This document shows, in pieces, positions 1-7,769 of a stretch of 64,000 nt of DNA. Within the stretch, counting starts at the first letter, position 1, and each line of letters opens with the position of its first letter. The notes beneath the pieces were generated by a model. It was given only the letters and a program-made list of their open reading frames with translations, did not search any database and had not been told where the DNA came from. Source of the stretch: Bordetella parapertussis. Its GTDB lineage: Bacteria > Pseudomonadota > Gammaproteobacteria > Burkholderiales > Burkholderiaceae_A. Both the position numbers and the translations under genes were made by a program. The stretch lies in the NCBI GenBank assembly GCA_945877235.1, contig CAMCRF010000001.1:248001-312000 (forward strand). The letters are read 5' to 3'.

Positions 1-1
1 G

Positions 2-373
2 ACCGTTCAATGGAAAGGTGTTAAGAAGGGGCAAGCGCTCGCGCAGGCCTACAACCAGGCAAGCGTCTTCGTTTTCCCGAGCCGCACAGACACATTCGGA
101 CTGGTGATGGCTGAGGCCATGGCCTGTGGAACGCCTGTGGCGGCCTTTCCGGTTGCGGGCCCCCTGGACGTGGTGGGCCCTCATGCTGGCGTCTTGTCGG
201 AAAACCTGGCCGAGGCCGCAACCCAAGCGCTGAGCTGTCGGCGTGACGACGTTCTTGAGTGGGCCCGCCAGTTCACATGGCCCGAGGCTACTCGACAATT
301 TCGGAGCTACCTGGTGCCTGCATCCCCTTGGAAAGCCCCTGCCCATGCGGATGTCACAGAAAGTTCACGATGA
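2..373 (+). CDS. Glycosyltransferase family 4, C-terminal part (5' truncated by window edge)
   Basis: The reading frame is open from base 2 and encodes the last 123 residues of a GT-B glycosyltransferase. It shows the donor-binding segment FPSRTDTFGLVMAEAMACG followed by TPVAAFPVAGPLDVV, the GT4 E/D-x7-E region with Asp in place of the first Glu. Enzymes of this type transfer a sugar from a nucleotide sugar to a lipid or mannoside acceptor. This variant resembles alpha-mannosyltransferases and the lipid glycosyltransferases used in phosphate-starved bacteria. The next gene is an ornithine-lipid acyltransferase, which favours a membrane-lipid role, but that is inference. The acceptor cannot be read from this fragment. 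Confidence 0.85.
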   Translation, partial: TVQWKGVKKGQALAQAYNQASVFVFPSRTDTFGLVMAEAMACGTPVAAFPVAGPLDVVGPHAGVLSENLAEAATQALSCRRDDVLEWARQFTWPEATRQFRSYLVPASPWKAPAHADVTESSR

Positions 374-441
374 AGAAACTTCTCTTTAATCTGCCCGTCC
401 CACACTGGATGCACGCATTAAGAAGGAAGGATTTCAGAACC

Positions 442-1260
442 ATGAATGCACCCTTGGCTGGAAAGCTTCTCGCTCGGACCGAGACGTTCTCGCATCCCGA
501 AACTCTTTCAATGCTTCTGGGTGGGCATCGAGACGAGCGTTACGCCCTGGGCCTGGCCCATAACCTTGACGACCTGCGAGATGCCCAGCGCCTGCGCTAC
601 CAGGTCTTCACCGAGGAATACCAGGCAAACATCCAGACCAAGATCCCTGGCGTCGATGAAGATTTCTACGACGCCCATTGCGACCATTTGCTCGTGCGCG
701 ACTCCCAGACACTCGATGTCGTGGGCACATATCGCATTCTTCCTCCGAGTGCCGCCCAGCATCTCGGCGGGTACTACTCAGAGTCAGAGTTTTTCATCAA
801 TCGGCTTGACGCGCTCCGCCCCTCCATGGTCGAGCTTGGTCGATCCTGTGTGCACCCAGCCCACAGAAATGGGGCGGTCATCATGCTGCTCTGGTCCGGG
901 ATTGCCCAGTACATGCGGCATTACGGATTCGAGCATTTGATTGGTTGTGCGTCGGTGAGCATGCGCGACGGCGGTCGGGCTGCAGCATCCATATGGGACA
1001 GCCTCTCCCAAAAGGCCTTGGCCGAACCGCAACACCTTGGATTTCCGAAGCATGAACTGCCCCTAGAGCGGCTCGAGCGCGACGAGGCTGCGGCGGAGCC
1101 GCCGCTGATTAAAGGCTATGTCCGAGTGGGTGCAAAGGTCTGCTCCGCGCCGTCTTGGGATCCTGACTTCAACACTGCAGACTTCCTCATGCTGCTGTCA
1201 CTGAGCCAGATGAACCCCAAATACGCTCGGCATTTCGGCTTGGCTCGCACTCGGACTTAA
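442..1260 (+). CDS. olsB: OlsB-like L-ornithine N-acyltransferase (GNAT fold)
   Basis: The 272-residue protein has the GNAT-like OlsB fold: LRYQVF near the N-terminus, CDHLLV, VVGTYRILP, then ELGRSCVHP and LLWSGIAQY. OlsB transfers a 3-hydroxyacyl chain from ACP to ornithine, the first step of phosphorus-free ornithine lipid synthesis at the inner membrane. The ATG at 442 is chosen because AAGGAAGG lies about 11 bases upstream. In-frame starts at 259 and 370 lack such a site, and 259 would overlap the upstream gene. No OlsA (second acyltransferase) is visible beside it. A related N-acyl amino acid synthase is the main alternative. Confidence 0.78.
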   Translation: MNAPLAGKLLARTETFSHPETLSMLLGGHRDERYALGLAHNLDDLRDAQRLRYQVFTEEYQANIQTKIPGVDEDFYDAHCDHLLVRDSQTLDVVGTYRILPPSAAQHLGGYYSESEFFINRLDALRPSMVELGRSCVHPAHRNGAVIMLLWSGIAQYMRHYGFEHLIGCASVSMRDGGRAAASIWDSLSQKALAEPQHLGFPKHELPLERLERDEAAAEPPLIKGYVRVGAKVCSAPSWDPDFNTADFLMLLSLSQMNPKYARHFGLARTRT

Positions 1261-1311
1261 TGCATAGGACGCCACGTCATGCTCGCTAAATTCATCCAGC
1301 TCTGGCGCTCT

Positions 1312-2832
1312 CTAGACGACCTCGAGTTCAACCCCTACTTTTCGCCATTCTGAGCACTCCTGCTCCAGGCTGTGGCGTGTCAGCGGGTGGCGCTTTAGCC
1401 ACTCGGGGTCAATGGTGATCGCAAGCTTACGACCGCGTTGTCCAACTGAGATCTTTGGCAACTTTGACTTGGCACGATTGCGATAGAAAATCGCGGCCAA
1501 GCGAATACAGATGAGGGCCAAGCGCACGGGCTCAAGCGCGAGCCCACCCTGCACCTTGGCGAGTTTTCCCACATGACCGAGCACAAAGGTGGACATGATC
1601 CGCTGGTCCCTTCTCGAGAAGCCCGGCATATCGGCATTTGAGACGATGTAGGCGGAATGCTTGTGATAGCTGTTGTGAGAAATGGAGTGGCCAACCTCCA
1701 ACAACTGGCAGGCCCAACCAATGAGCATGGCCATCTCCCGACGCTCCTCTACACTTCCGACCGCAGCTGCATCCCAGAGGGACAACGCCATGGTTGAGAC
1801 ACGCTCAGCCTGTGCAGAATCAACGCCGTATCGATCCATGAACTGCTCAACGGTGTAGAAGCGCATGTCGTCTTTGCGGCCGCGTCCAAGTACGTCGTAG
1901 AGCACCCCAAGGCGCAGCGCACCCTCGGAGTAGTGCATCTGCTCGAGTCCGAGCTCTTCAAAGATCGCCAACATGATCGAGAGCCCACCGGGGAGGACTT
2001 GGAGCCGCTCGGGCTTCACACCAGGGAACTTTTCTGGTTCCAGCGTGCGCTCACGTATCAGTGCTGCTCGAATCTGCTCCATGCCATCTCGCGTAAGCCC
2101 CTGGTGCACCTCCCCCATGGCAATCTGCATCTCTGCAATCGCCTTCGCCGTCCCGGAGGAGCCCACAGCCTCATCCCAGCCCATCTTGCGGTAGGCCTGA
2201 CTAATCACCTGAATTTCTCGCCGTGCCTCAAGAATGGCCTCTTTGAAGCCACTGCGCGTGACCTCACCACCGGGAAAGTAGTCATGGGTGAACCGAATAC
2301 AGCCCACAAAGACGCTCTCAAGCATCTCGGGTGTGTAATCGGTCCCAATGATGAATTCCGTGGACCCGCCGCCAATATCAACCACCAGCCGACGGCTTCC
2401 ATCAGCAGCAAGCGAGTGGGCAACACCGTTGTAGATCAACCGCGCCTCTTCTTTGCCGGCAATCACCTCGATCGGGAAGCCAAGCGCGGCCTCACAGGTC
2501 TGCAGAAACTCGGGGCCGTTTTTAGCGACTCGGAAGGTGTTGGTCGCCACTGCACGAACATGGTCGGGATGCAAGGCTCTGAGGCGCTCACCGAATCGGG
2601 CCAAGCAACCGAGTGCGCGGGCTTGAGATGCTGCGTCCAGTCGCTTGTCTGGAGAGAGCCCAGAGGCGAGTCGAACCGCGTCTTTGAGGCTGTCTATGGG
2701 GAAGATCTGAGGGCCAACGGGAGTGTGCTCCACGCGCCCGACCAGCAGATGAAACGAGTTCGAACCGAGGTCAACGGCTGCTACGAGGCTGGGGTCTTGG
2801 GAGTCCTCTGACTCGAGGATCTGTCCTGGCAT
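1312..2832 (-). CDS. ppx: Exopolyphosphatase / Ppx-GppA phosphatase
   Basis: The 506-residue protein belongs to the ASKHA Ppx/GppA family. It shows VDLGSNSFHLL at residues 19-29, the probable catalytic Glu in GKEEARLIY around 126-134 and the phosphate-binding DIGGGSTEF at 152-160. A C-terminal HD-like helical region (GHSISHNSYHKHS) marks the long Ppx type, which degrades inorganic polyphosphate and may also hydrolyse pppGpp. It lies 61 bases behind the iron-type permease on the same strand and converges with olsB. No Shine-Dalgarno is visible before the ATG, and a perfect TATAAT ends only six bases upstream of it, which suggests a leaderless transcript. Ppx rather than GppA is favoured by length. 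Confidence 0.92.
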   Translation of the reverse strand: MPGQILESEDSQDPSLVAAVDLGSNSFHLLVGRVEHTPVGPQIFPIDSLKDAVRLASGLSPDKRLDAASQARALGCLARFGERLRALHPDHVRAVATNTFRVAKNGPEFLQTCEAALGFPIEVIAGKEEARLIYNGVAHSLAADGSRRLVVDIGGGSTEFIIGTDYTPEMLESVFVGCIRFTHDYFPGGEVTRSGFKEAILEARREIQVISQAYRKMGWDEAVGSSGTAKAIAEMQIAMGEVHQGLTRDGMEQIRAALIRERTLEPEKFPGVKPERLQVLPGGLSIMLAIFEELGLEQMHYSEGALRLGVLYDVLGRGRKDDMRFYTVEQFMDRYGVDSAQAERVSTMALSLWDAAAVGSVEERREMAMLIGWACQLLEVGHSISHNSYHKHSAYIVSNADMPGFSRRDQRIMSTFVLGHVGKLAKVQGGLALEPVRLALICIRLAAIFYRNRAKSKLPKISVGQRGRKLAITIDPEWLKRHPLTRHSLEQECSEWRKVGVELEVV

Positions 2833-2838
2833 GCGCGG

Positions 2839-2872
2839 ATTATAGGCGAGAGCACCCCACGATCAGGGGTGC
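2839..2872 (-). promoter_or_regulatory. Putative ppx promoter with a 7-bp inverted repeat
   Basis: On the minus strand a perfect TATAAT occupies 2844-2839, with CTGATC sixteen bases upstream as a weak -35. Transcription would start at about 2832-2833, at the ATG itself. The inverted repeat GCACCCC/GGGGTGC at 2852-2858 and 2866-2872 (7-nt loop) overlaps the -35 position and could be an operator. It lacks a T tract, so it is not a convincing terminator of the upstream permease gene. Confidence 0.45.
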
Positions 2873-2893
2873 GTCACAAAAGAGTCACACACG

Positions 2894-4477
2894 CTAGCGG
2901 CCCCGAGGCCCTAAAAGCAACACGGGAATCAAGCCAACAAGCGCAATCGCAATTGAGGGCCATGCCGCATCCGCGAGACGCTCATCCGCAGCAAGATGAT
3001 GAGCTGCGACAGCAAGCGTTTCGACATTCATCGGCCGCAGGACCAGGGTAACCGGGAGCTCTTTCACAATATCCACAAACACGAGGAGTCCCGCAACCCA
3101 AAGACCCCGCCTCAGCAGCGGGAGGTGCAATCGAGTCAACACTTGGACAACACTCAATCCAAGGCTGCGGGCGGACCAATCGAGACTGGCACGAATACCC
3201 GAGAGACTCGTCTCAATGCTAGAGAACCCCACCGTAAAAAAGCGGGTGAGGTATCCGCCCAGTACCAAAGCACTGGTTGTGGTGAGTGTCATACGCCAGT
3301 CAAACCAGCTCGACATGAGCGCGGTGGTGAGCGCTGAAAGCGCAAGCAGGCCAACTGCCACAACGAGCCCAGGGACAGCATACCCAGAGGACGCCCAGCG
3401 AACAGCTTGAGCCAGCCAGCCGCGAGGCCAGAGCCTTGAGCCATAGGCCAACACGAGCGCAATCGGCAGAATGATCAAGAGCCCATACACTCCATAGAGC
3501 CCAGTCTGGAATGCCTGCTGCAGCAAATTGCTCCAACTCGCCTGGGCCTGCGCCTCGAGGGCGGCCCTCACGAGAAGCAGGGTAGGCACGAAGAATCCAA
3601 GCACCCCCGAGATTCCACACACCATCGGGACCCAGAACCTCGCGACGCCCTTGAGTGCGATGCGCTGACTGGACTGCGCGCTCAGCGTCCCATACTGAGC
3701 CCTGCCGCGACTGTGCCGCTCAATCGAGAGCAGCGTCACGGCGAACGCAAGCATGATCAGACCCAGGAAGGCTGCGCCATTTCGGTCGCCATAGTTAAAC
3801 CAGGTTTTAAATAGGCCTGTAGACAGTGTCTGGACGGAGAAAAAGGCAACCGTCCCGTAGTCCGCCAGCGATTCCATGACCACCAATGCACCCCCGGCAA
3901 CGAGGGCGGGACGCGCAAGCGGGAGGGCCAATCGAAAGAAGACCTCTCTGCGGCTGAGTCCCAGCGAGCGTCCAGCTTCAAGAAGGCTGCCCTGCCCGTC
4001 CTCAAAGGCGGTGCGCACTAAAAGATAAATATAGGGGCTCAGCGCAATGCCCAGTATGAGGCTTGCTCCCCAGAGCGATCGGATCTCCGGCCAGGGGACG
4101 GGGCTCAAGGCGGGTCGAATCCCTGATGCGATCCACCCCGAGTAGTCCAGCGCATCAGTCAATGCATAGGCCACGACATAAGCTGGAATGGCCATAGGCA
4201 GGACTGGAAACCACTGCAGCAAAGCGCGCCCAGAAAATTGGTACTGAGTCAGAAACCATGCCGGGGCAACCCCAAAAACAAGAGCAACCAACAGGGCCCC
4301 AAGGCAGAGCGTCAGGCTGTTGAGCAGATAGACCGGCAAAACAGAGGACGCCATGGACTGCAGTGCGGACACATCGGTCCAGGCAAGCAGCCCAAAGCCC
4401 ATAACCGCGCCCAGTGGAAGCGCGATCGCCACCAAGAAGACAACACAGACCAGCGCGAGAAGGGCTTGGCGAGACAT
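2894..4477 (-). CDS. FbpB/SfuB-type ABC transporter permease (fused, two halves)
   Basis: The 527-residue polytopic protein has two consecutive binding-protein-dependent permease domains, as in Fe(III) permeases FbpB/SfuB/AfuB. The first half carries a cytoplasmic EAA-type loop (LLEAGRSLGLSRREVFFRLALP) and the second an equivalent loop (SARSLGLSVVQVL-RLHLPLL). About twelve membrane segments are expected. It is divergent, by 23 bases, from the matching ATPase at 4501. No periplasmic binding protein accompanies them, so the substrate (ferric iron by family habit) is unproven. A second, complete importer of similar build lies at 36704-40350. Confidence 0.82.
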   Translation of the reverse strand: MSRQALLALVCVVFLVAIALPLGAVMGFGLLAWTDVSALQSMASSVLPVYLLNSLTLCLGALLVALVFGVAPAWFLTQYQFSGRALLQWFPVLPMAIPAYVVAYALTDALDYSGWIASGIRPALSPVPWPEIRSLWGASLILGIALSPYIYLLVRTAFEDGQGSLLEAGRSLGLSRREVFFRLALPLARPALVAGGALVVMESLADYGTVAFFSVQTLSTGLFKTWFNYGDRNGAAFLGLIMLAFAVTLLSIERHSRGRAQYGTLSAQSSQRIALKGVARFWVPMVCGISGVLGFFVPTLLLVRAALEAQAQASWSNLLQQAFQTGLYGVYGLLIILPIALVLAYGSRLWPRGWLAQAVRWASSGYAVPGLVVAVGLLALSALTTALMSSWFDWRMTLTTTSALVLGGYLTRFFTVGFSSIETSLSGIRASLDWSARSLGLSVVQVLTRLHLPLLRRGLWVAGLLVFVDIVKELPVTLVLRPMNVETLAVAAHHLAADERLADAAWPSIAIALVGLIPVLLLGPRGR

Positions 4478-4493
4478 AAACCGGAACTATACT
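4466..4493. promoter_or_regulatory. Overlapping divergent promoter between permease and ATPase
   Basis: Only 23 bases separate the two start codons (4477 minus, 4501 plus). On the plus strand TTGGCG (4466-4471) and TATACT (4488-4493) are 16 bases apart, placing the start of transcription at about 4500, immediately at the ATPase ATG. On the minus strand TATAGT (4491-4486) ends eight bases from the permease ATG. The two -10 boxes share the bases TATA. The plus-strand match is good. The minus-strand -35 is poor. Confidence 0.5.
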
Positions 4494-4500
4494 CAGTCTC

Positions 4501-5604
4501 ATGTCCAGTGCCCTTCAGATCGACGCCCTTGGCGTGCGTTACCCCGGCGGAACCGAGGCGGTCCGTGGCCTCTCCCTAGACCTTGCCGCCGGTGAGATTG
4601 CCTGCCTGCTTGGGCCTTCAGGCTGCGGTAAGAGCAGCCTACTGCGTGCCATTGCCGGATTTGTGCAGCCCCACGTCGGTCGCATCCAGCTCGGTGGTCG
4701 CGAGCTCGTGAATGGGACCAGCACATTTCTGCCCCCAGAGCTGCGTGGCGTTGGCATGGTGTTTCAGGACTATGCGCTCTTTCCTCACCTGACCGTGCTC
4801 CAAAACGTCATGTTCGGACTCACGGGAGGGCGCCCCGTGCGCGCGACTGAGAAAGACCTCTCGCGAGCGACTGAGCTTCTCTCCCTAACCGGGCTTACTG
4901 CGCTCAGAGACCGTTTTCCGCATGAGCTCTCTGGTGGTCAAGCGCAACGGGTGGCCCTCGCACGCGCGCTTGCGCCAAGGCCCTCGCTTATCCTGCTTGA
5001 TGAGCCCTTTTCCAGTCTCGATCACAGCCTTCGCGTGCGGCTTGCTCGAGAGGTGCGCGACATTTTAAAGGCATCGGGCACCACGGCGATTATGGTGACG
5101 CATGACCAGACCGAGGCCTTTGCGATGGGTGATCGGCTCGGGGTGATGTTCGAGGGACAGCTCGTGCAGTGGGACAGCCCCTACGCGGTGTACCACCAGC
5201 CCTGCACGCCTGAGGTTGCTCAGTTCATCGGGGAGGGAGCGCTGATCAGTGGCGTTCAGCGCGGACACGAGGTCACCACCCCACTCGGCACGCTTCCACT
5301 CGCTGCATGCTGCTGTAACGCTGCGGATGACCCGCGCGAAGTCCGGGTGCTTCTCAGGCCAGATGACATCGTTCACGACGATTCAAGTCCCCTGCAGGCC
5401 GAGGTCTTAGAGAAACGGTTTCGGGGCGCAGACTTTCTCTACACACTCCGGCTCTCCAATGGGGAGCAGGTGCTCTCGCTCGTCCCCAGTCACCACGACC
5501 ACCCTATGCATGCCCCAATTGGCATCCGCTTAGAGGCAGACCACGTGATTACCTTTCGCGATACTGCCGTCTCTCCTACGGCTTTTGCGCTGGACCAGGG
5601 GTAG
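4501..5604 (+). CDS. FbpC-type ABC transporter ATP-binding protein
   Basis: The 367-residue ATPase shows Walker A GPSGCGKSS (residues 38-46), Q-loop VFQDYALFPH, signature LSGGQ (143-147), Walker B LILLDEP (163-169) and the switch His in VMVTHDQTEA. A C-terminal regulatory/TOBE-like domain follows from about residue 240. The layout is that of FbpC/AfuC ferric-iron and related importer ATPases, which sit on the cytoplasmic face and drive a two-domain permease. Its obvious partner is the divergent permease at 4477-2894. No Shine-Dalgarno is seen before the ATG. The last 29 bases overlap the convergent gene at 5576-6178. Confidence 0.88.
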   Translation: MSSALQIDALGVRYPGGTEAVRGLSLDLAAGEIACLLGPSGCGKSSLLRAIAGFVQPHVGRIQLGGRELVNGTSTFLPPELRGVGMVFQDYALFPHLTVLQNVMFGLTGGRPVRATEKDLSRATELLSLTGLTALRDRFPHELSGGQAQRVALARALAPRPSLILLDEPFSSLDHSLRVRLAREVRDILKASGTTAIMVTHDQTEAFAMGDRLGVMFEGQLVQWDSPYAVYHQPCTPEVAQFIGEGALISGVQRGHEVTTPLGTLPLAACCCNAADDPREVRVLLRPDDIVHDDSSPLQAEVLEKRFRGADFLYTLRLSNGEQVLSLVPSHHDHPMHAPIGIRLEADHVITFRDTAVSPTAFALDQG

Positions 5605-6178
5605 CCGTAGCTGGTGAAGCAGTAGCCGGGGTAGGCGCAGCCGGAGCGGCGGCGTCGGAAGCGGGTGCTGCTGGAGTGACGGGTCGGTTCGCGCACTCAC
5701 TCATCATCTGGACCTGTTTTCCAGCGGCGCGCATGCCCGCCTGCGCTGCGCATGTCGCAGAGAGCCGACTCTCAATATCCATGATCTTGAGCGCCTCCTC
5801 AAAGGCCTCCGTCACGCTCGGATCCGTTGGGCCCTTCACCAACATCCGCAAAGCGCCAAGGCCAAGCTTTCGCTCCGCAGAGGGAGCCTTGGCAGCCTTG
5901 TCCAGCGCCTCCACCTCGCCGAGTACCAAGCCCCCGGCAAAAGCCTCCCGCGCAGCATCGAGCTGCTCGGCTTTCTGACGCATGACCGCCGCGGGAGTCT
6001 GGCCATCAGGACCCGGCTTGGTGTAGAGCTCAAGCTCAGCCTTGAGTTTGGTGAGCTCCTCTTGGACTGTCGCAAGCTCGGCAGCGGATTTTGAGGCCTC
6101 CTGCCACTGCCAGTAGGCTGCACCGCCCCCCCCTGCCGCGAGCAGAAAGAGCACCACCATGAGAATGATCTTTTTCAT
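5576..6178 (-). CDS. Membrane-anchored coiled-coil protein, unknown function
   Basis: The 200-residue product has one N-terminal hydrophobic segment (about 5-24, rich in Leu, Ala and Gly), then a charged helical stretch (KSAAELATVQEELTKLKAEL) likely to form a coiled coil. A helical region with four Cys follows, and the tail beyond about residue 170 is Ala/Pro/Thr-rich. It is probably an inner-membrane protein with a periplasmic body. I do not recognise a family. Its tail overlaps the end of the convergent ATPase by 29 bases, and it starts 15 bases after the end of the cpdA-like gene, with which it may be co-transcribed. Confidence 0.7.
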   Translation of the reverse strand: MKKIILMVVLFLLAAGGGGAAYWQWQEASKSAAELATVQEELTKLKAELELYTKPGPDGQTPAAVMRQKAEQLDAAREAFAGGLVLGEVEALDKAAKAPSAERKLGLGALRMLVKGPTDPSVTEAFEEALKIMDIESRLSATCAAQAGMRAAGKQVQMMSECANRPVTPAAPASDAAAPAAPTPATASPATATPGPAQKP

Positions 6179-6193
6179 GTGAAGTAGGTTCGG

Positions 6194-7012
6194 TCAGAGG
6201 TCAGGAGTCTTGAGCGCGACTGCGTGACTCACCCATGGATCACTGAGTCCTGGCTTGAGGTGCACAGACAAAAATGCCGGCTCATCTTGAGGAGAGCCCC
6301 GATTCTGGCGGCTGTAGGTGAGGCTGTAGGGGTATGCCGTGCTGGGCCCGATCCAGACAGGAATGTGATTCAAATGACTGGAGGCAGCGCGATGAACATG
6401 CCCGTGGATGATGAGCTCAACCGGCGTTGTGGCTGCGTGCCGTTGAATGATCTGAGCCATACGGTCTGGGCGCTCGAGGCGCATGGCATCGAAGACCGCA
6501 TTGCCGATGGGCAAAGTGGGGTGGTGAACGACCAAGACGGTGGGCCGCCCCGCCTGCGCGAGCGTCTGTGAGAGCCACTCCAGCCGGTGCTCACAGAGAA
6601 GCCCGCCATCCAATCCGGCCTCTAGGCTGTCAAGCACAATCAACTGGCGCCCACCGGGAATAGGCTGCGCATACTGCACCCAACCAAGGGCTTGTGCCGA
6701 GGCTATGCCCGGATAGTCATTGAAGACCTCAAAAAATGGGTCCCGTGCGTCGTGATTCCCAAGCGCCAGGTAAACCGGCATCACCGCATGCAACGGGTCA
6801 AGGAGCACTCGAAGCCGCTCATATTCGCGCTTGGTTCCGCGGTCCACCAGGTCACCTGAGACCACGCAGCCGCTCACGGGAAGATCGACGGAAAGAAGCC
6901 ATGTCACCGCCGACGCGAGACGCGCTGCGCTATCGATTCCATTGCCCAGGGGCCCACTTGCTGTGATGTGGGTATCGGAGAGTTGAGCCAAACAGGGCCA
7001 TTCTTGACGCAT
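6194..7012 (-). CDS. CpdA-like metallophosphoesterase (3',5'-cyclic-nucleotide phosphodiesterase)
   Basis: The 272-residue protein carries the full calcineurin-like set: LSDTHI (11-16), GDLVDRG (53-59), LGNHDAR (84-90), VVHHP (161-165) and HGHVH (203-207). This spacing is typical of Icc/CpdA phosphodiesterases that hydrolyse cAMP, although family members can act on other phosphodiesters. The ATG at 7012 is chosen because GAAGGAG lies eight bases upstream. The longer open frame, reaching 7219, would run through the tRNA gene. Only 26 bases separate it from the divergent 50-residue membrane protein. Whether the natural substrate is cAMP is not shown by sequence. Confidence 0.85.
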   Translation of the reverse strand: MRQEWPCLAQLSDTHITASGPLGNGIDSAARLASAVTWLLSVDLPVSGCVVSGDLVDRGTKREYERLRVLLDPLHAVMPVYLALGNHDARDPFFEVFNDYPGIASAQALGWVQYAQPIPGGRQLIVLDSLEAGLDGGLLCEHRLEWLSQTLAQAGRPTVLVVHHPTLPIGNAVFDAMRLERPDRMAQIIQRHAATTPVELIIHGHVHRAASSHLNHIPVWIGPSTAYPYSLTYSRQNRGSPQDEPAFLSVHLKPGLSDPWVSHAVALKTPDL

Positions 7013-7038
7013 CACCTTCACTCCTTCAATCTCTGCAC

Positions 7039-7191
7039 ATGAGCGATTTTGCACCGGTGATTGTGATCGAAGGATTACTCGCCTTTGGCGGGGTGCTGGT
7101 GCTGTATTGGATGCATCTGCGCGAGATGCGCAAAATTCGAGAAGAGAAGGAACGCAGAGCCCGAGAAGATGCCCCACCTCCCAAGGTGTAA
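7039..7191 (+). CDS. Small single-pass membrane protein (50 aa)
   Basis: A short open frame encodes 50 residues: a hydrophobic segment (VIVIEGLLAFGGVLVLYWM) followed by a strongly charged helix (REMRKIREEKERRARE) and a Pro-rich end. The N-out/C-in topology follows from the positive tail. It sits between the divergent cpdA-like gene and the tRNA, ending 13 bases before the tRNA. The amphipathic, charged tail suggests an assembly or docking role, but no function is known to me. The composition looks coding, but no strong ribosome site is visible, so the call is moderate. Confidence 0.55.
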   Translation: MSDFAPVIVIEGLLAFGGVLVLYWMHLREMRKIREEKERRAREDAPPPKV

Positions 7192-7204
7192 AATCCGGTG
7201 TATT

Positions 7205-7278
7205 GCGGGCGTCGTTCAATGGCAGGACCTGAGCTTCCCAAGCTCAAGACGTGGGTTCGATTCCCATCGCCCGCTCCA
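7205..7278 (+). tRNA. glyU: tRNA-Gly (anticodon CCC)
   Basis: The 74-base gene folds as a complete cloverleaf. The acceptor GCGGGCG pairs with CGCCCGC. The anticodon arm TGAGC-TTCCCAA-GCTCA gives anticodon CCC, and the T arm contains GTGGG-TTCGATT-CCCAT. The discriminator is T and CCA is encoded. It reads GGG glycine codons. It closely resembles the E. coli GlyU type. A coding gene begins 18 bases downstream. Confidence 0.97.
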
Positions 7279-7296
7279 CTGGACAGGAGACATCCT

Positions 7297-7701
7297 TTGA
7301 ACCTTGCGCATGTCATCCTCGGTTTGACAGTCATCACGGTCTCGAGCGCTGCTTCGGCTCAAACAGAAACCCGCCTACTCGGTGACGACAAGGACGGTGC
7401 GCGCCACTTCATGCTGCTCTCTCAGATGGAGGTTCAAGGCAAGAACCGCGTCGGCTGGAAGATTGTGAACTACCCCAGACGCAATGCCGTTGGCGCGCAA
7501 TCCAATCGAACCCGTCAAGAGTTCGACTGCGAAGACAGTCGGGTTCGCGACCTGTTCGTCGTCTGGTACTCCGGCGCGATGGCCTCCGGAACGCTGGTCA
7601 TGGGCTTGGGGCCCGAATCCTCCGAATGGCGAAAGACCCAGTCTGACACCATCGACGATCGAGCTTTGCGTATTGCCTGCGCCCTCTCCGTGGGGCCGTA
7701 G
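7297..7701 (+). CDS. Secreted surface-adhesin-E-like protein
   Basis: The 134-residue product begins with a signal peptide (NLAHVILGLTVITVSSAASA, cleavage before QTETR). The mature part has the pattern of adhesin-E-like periplasmic or surface proteins: a hydrophobic strand, RVGWKIVNY, a Cys in FDCED, WYSGAMASGTLVMG and IACAL, giving two Cys likely to form a disulphide. The TTG at 7297 is chosen because it directly precedes the signal peptide and has AGGAG eight bases upstream. Reading further upstream would enter the tRNA. Function in this organism is unknown. It may be read through from the tRNA promoter. Confidence 0.72.
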   Translation: MNLAHVILGLTVITVSSAASAQTETRLLGDDKDGARHFMLLSQMEVQGKNRVGWKIVNYPRRNAVGAQSNRTRQEFDCEDSRVRDLFVVWYSGAMASGTLVMGLGPESSEWRKTQSDTIDDRALRIACALSVGP

Positions 7702-7769
7702 CTCAAGATTTACAACATACGCCCGATGCCAATGATGAAGAAGGATCTCGTCTAGCTCTGGAGACCACC

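Noticed and set aside
1933..2811. Long open frame (292 codons) antisense to ppx
   Set aside because: It mirrors the high-GC coding strand of ppx, shows no domain-like sequence or ribosome site, and ppx has all catalytic motifs.
2852..2872. Perfect 7-bp inverted repeat as a transcription terminator of the permease gene
   Set aside because: There is no T tract on the relevant strand, and it overlaps the ppx promoter, so an operator is as likely.
2873..2889. GTCACA direct repeats with an 11-base period upstream of ppx, as a Pho box
   Set aside because: Each unit matches CTGTCAT in only about 4 of 7 positions, and the repeats lie about 30 bases from the -10, too far for the usual arrangement.
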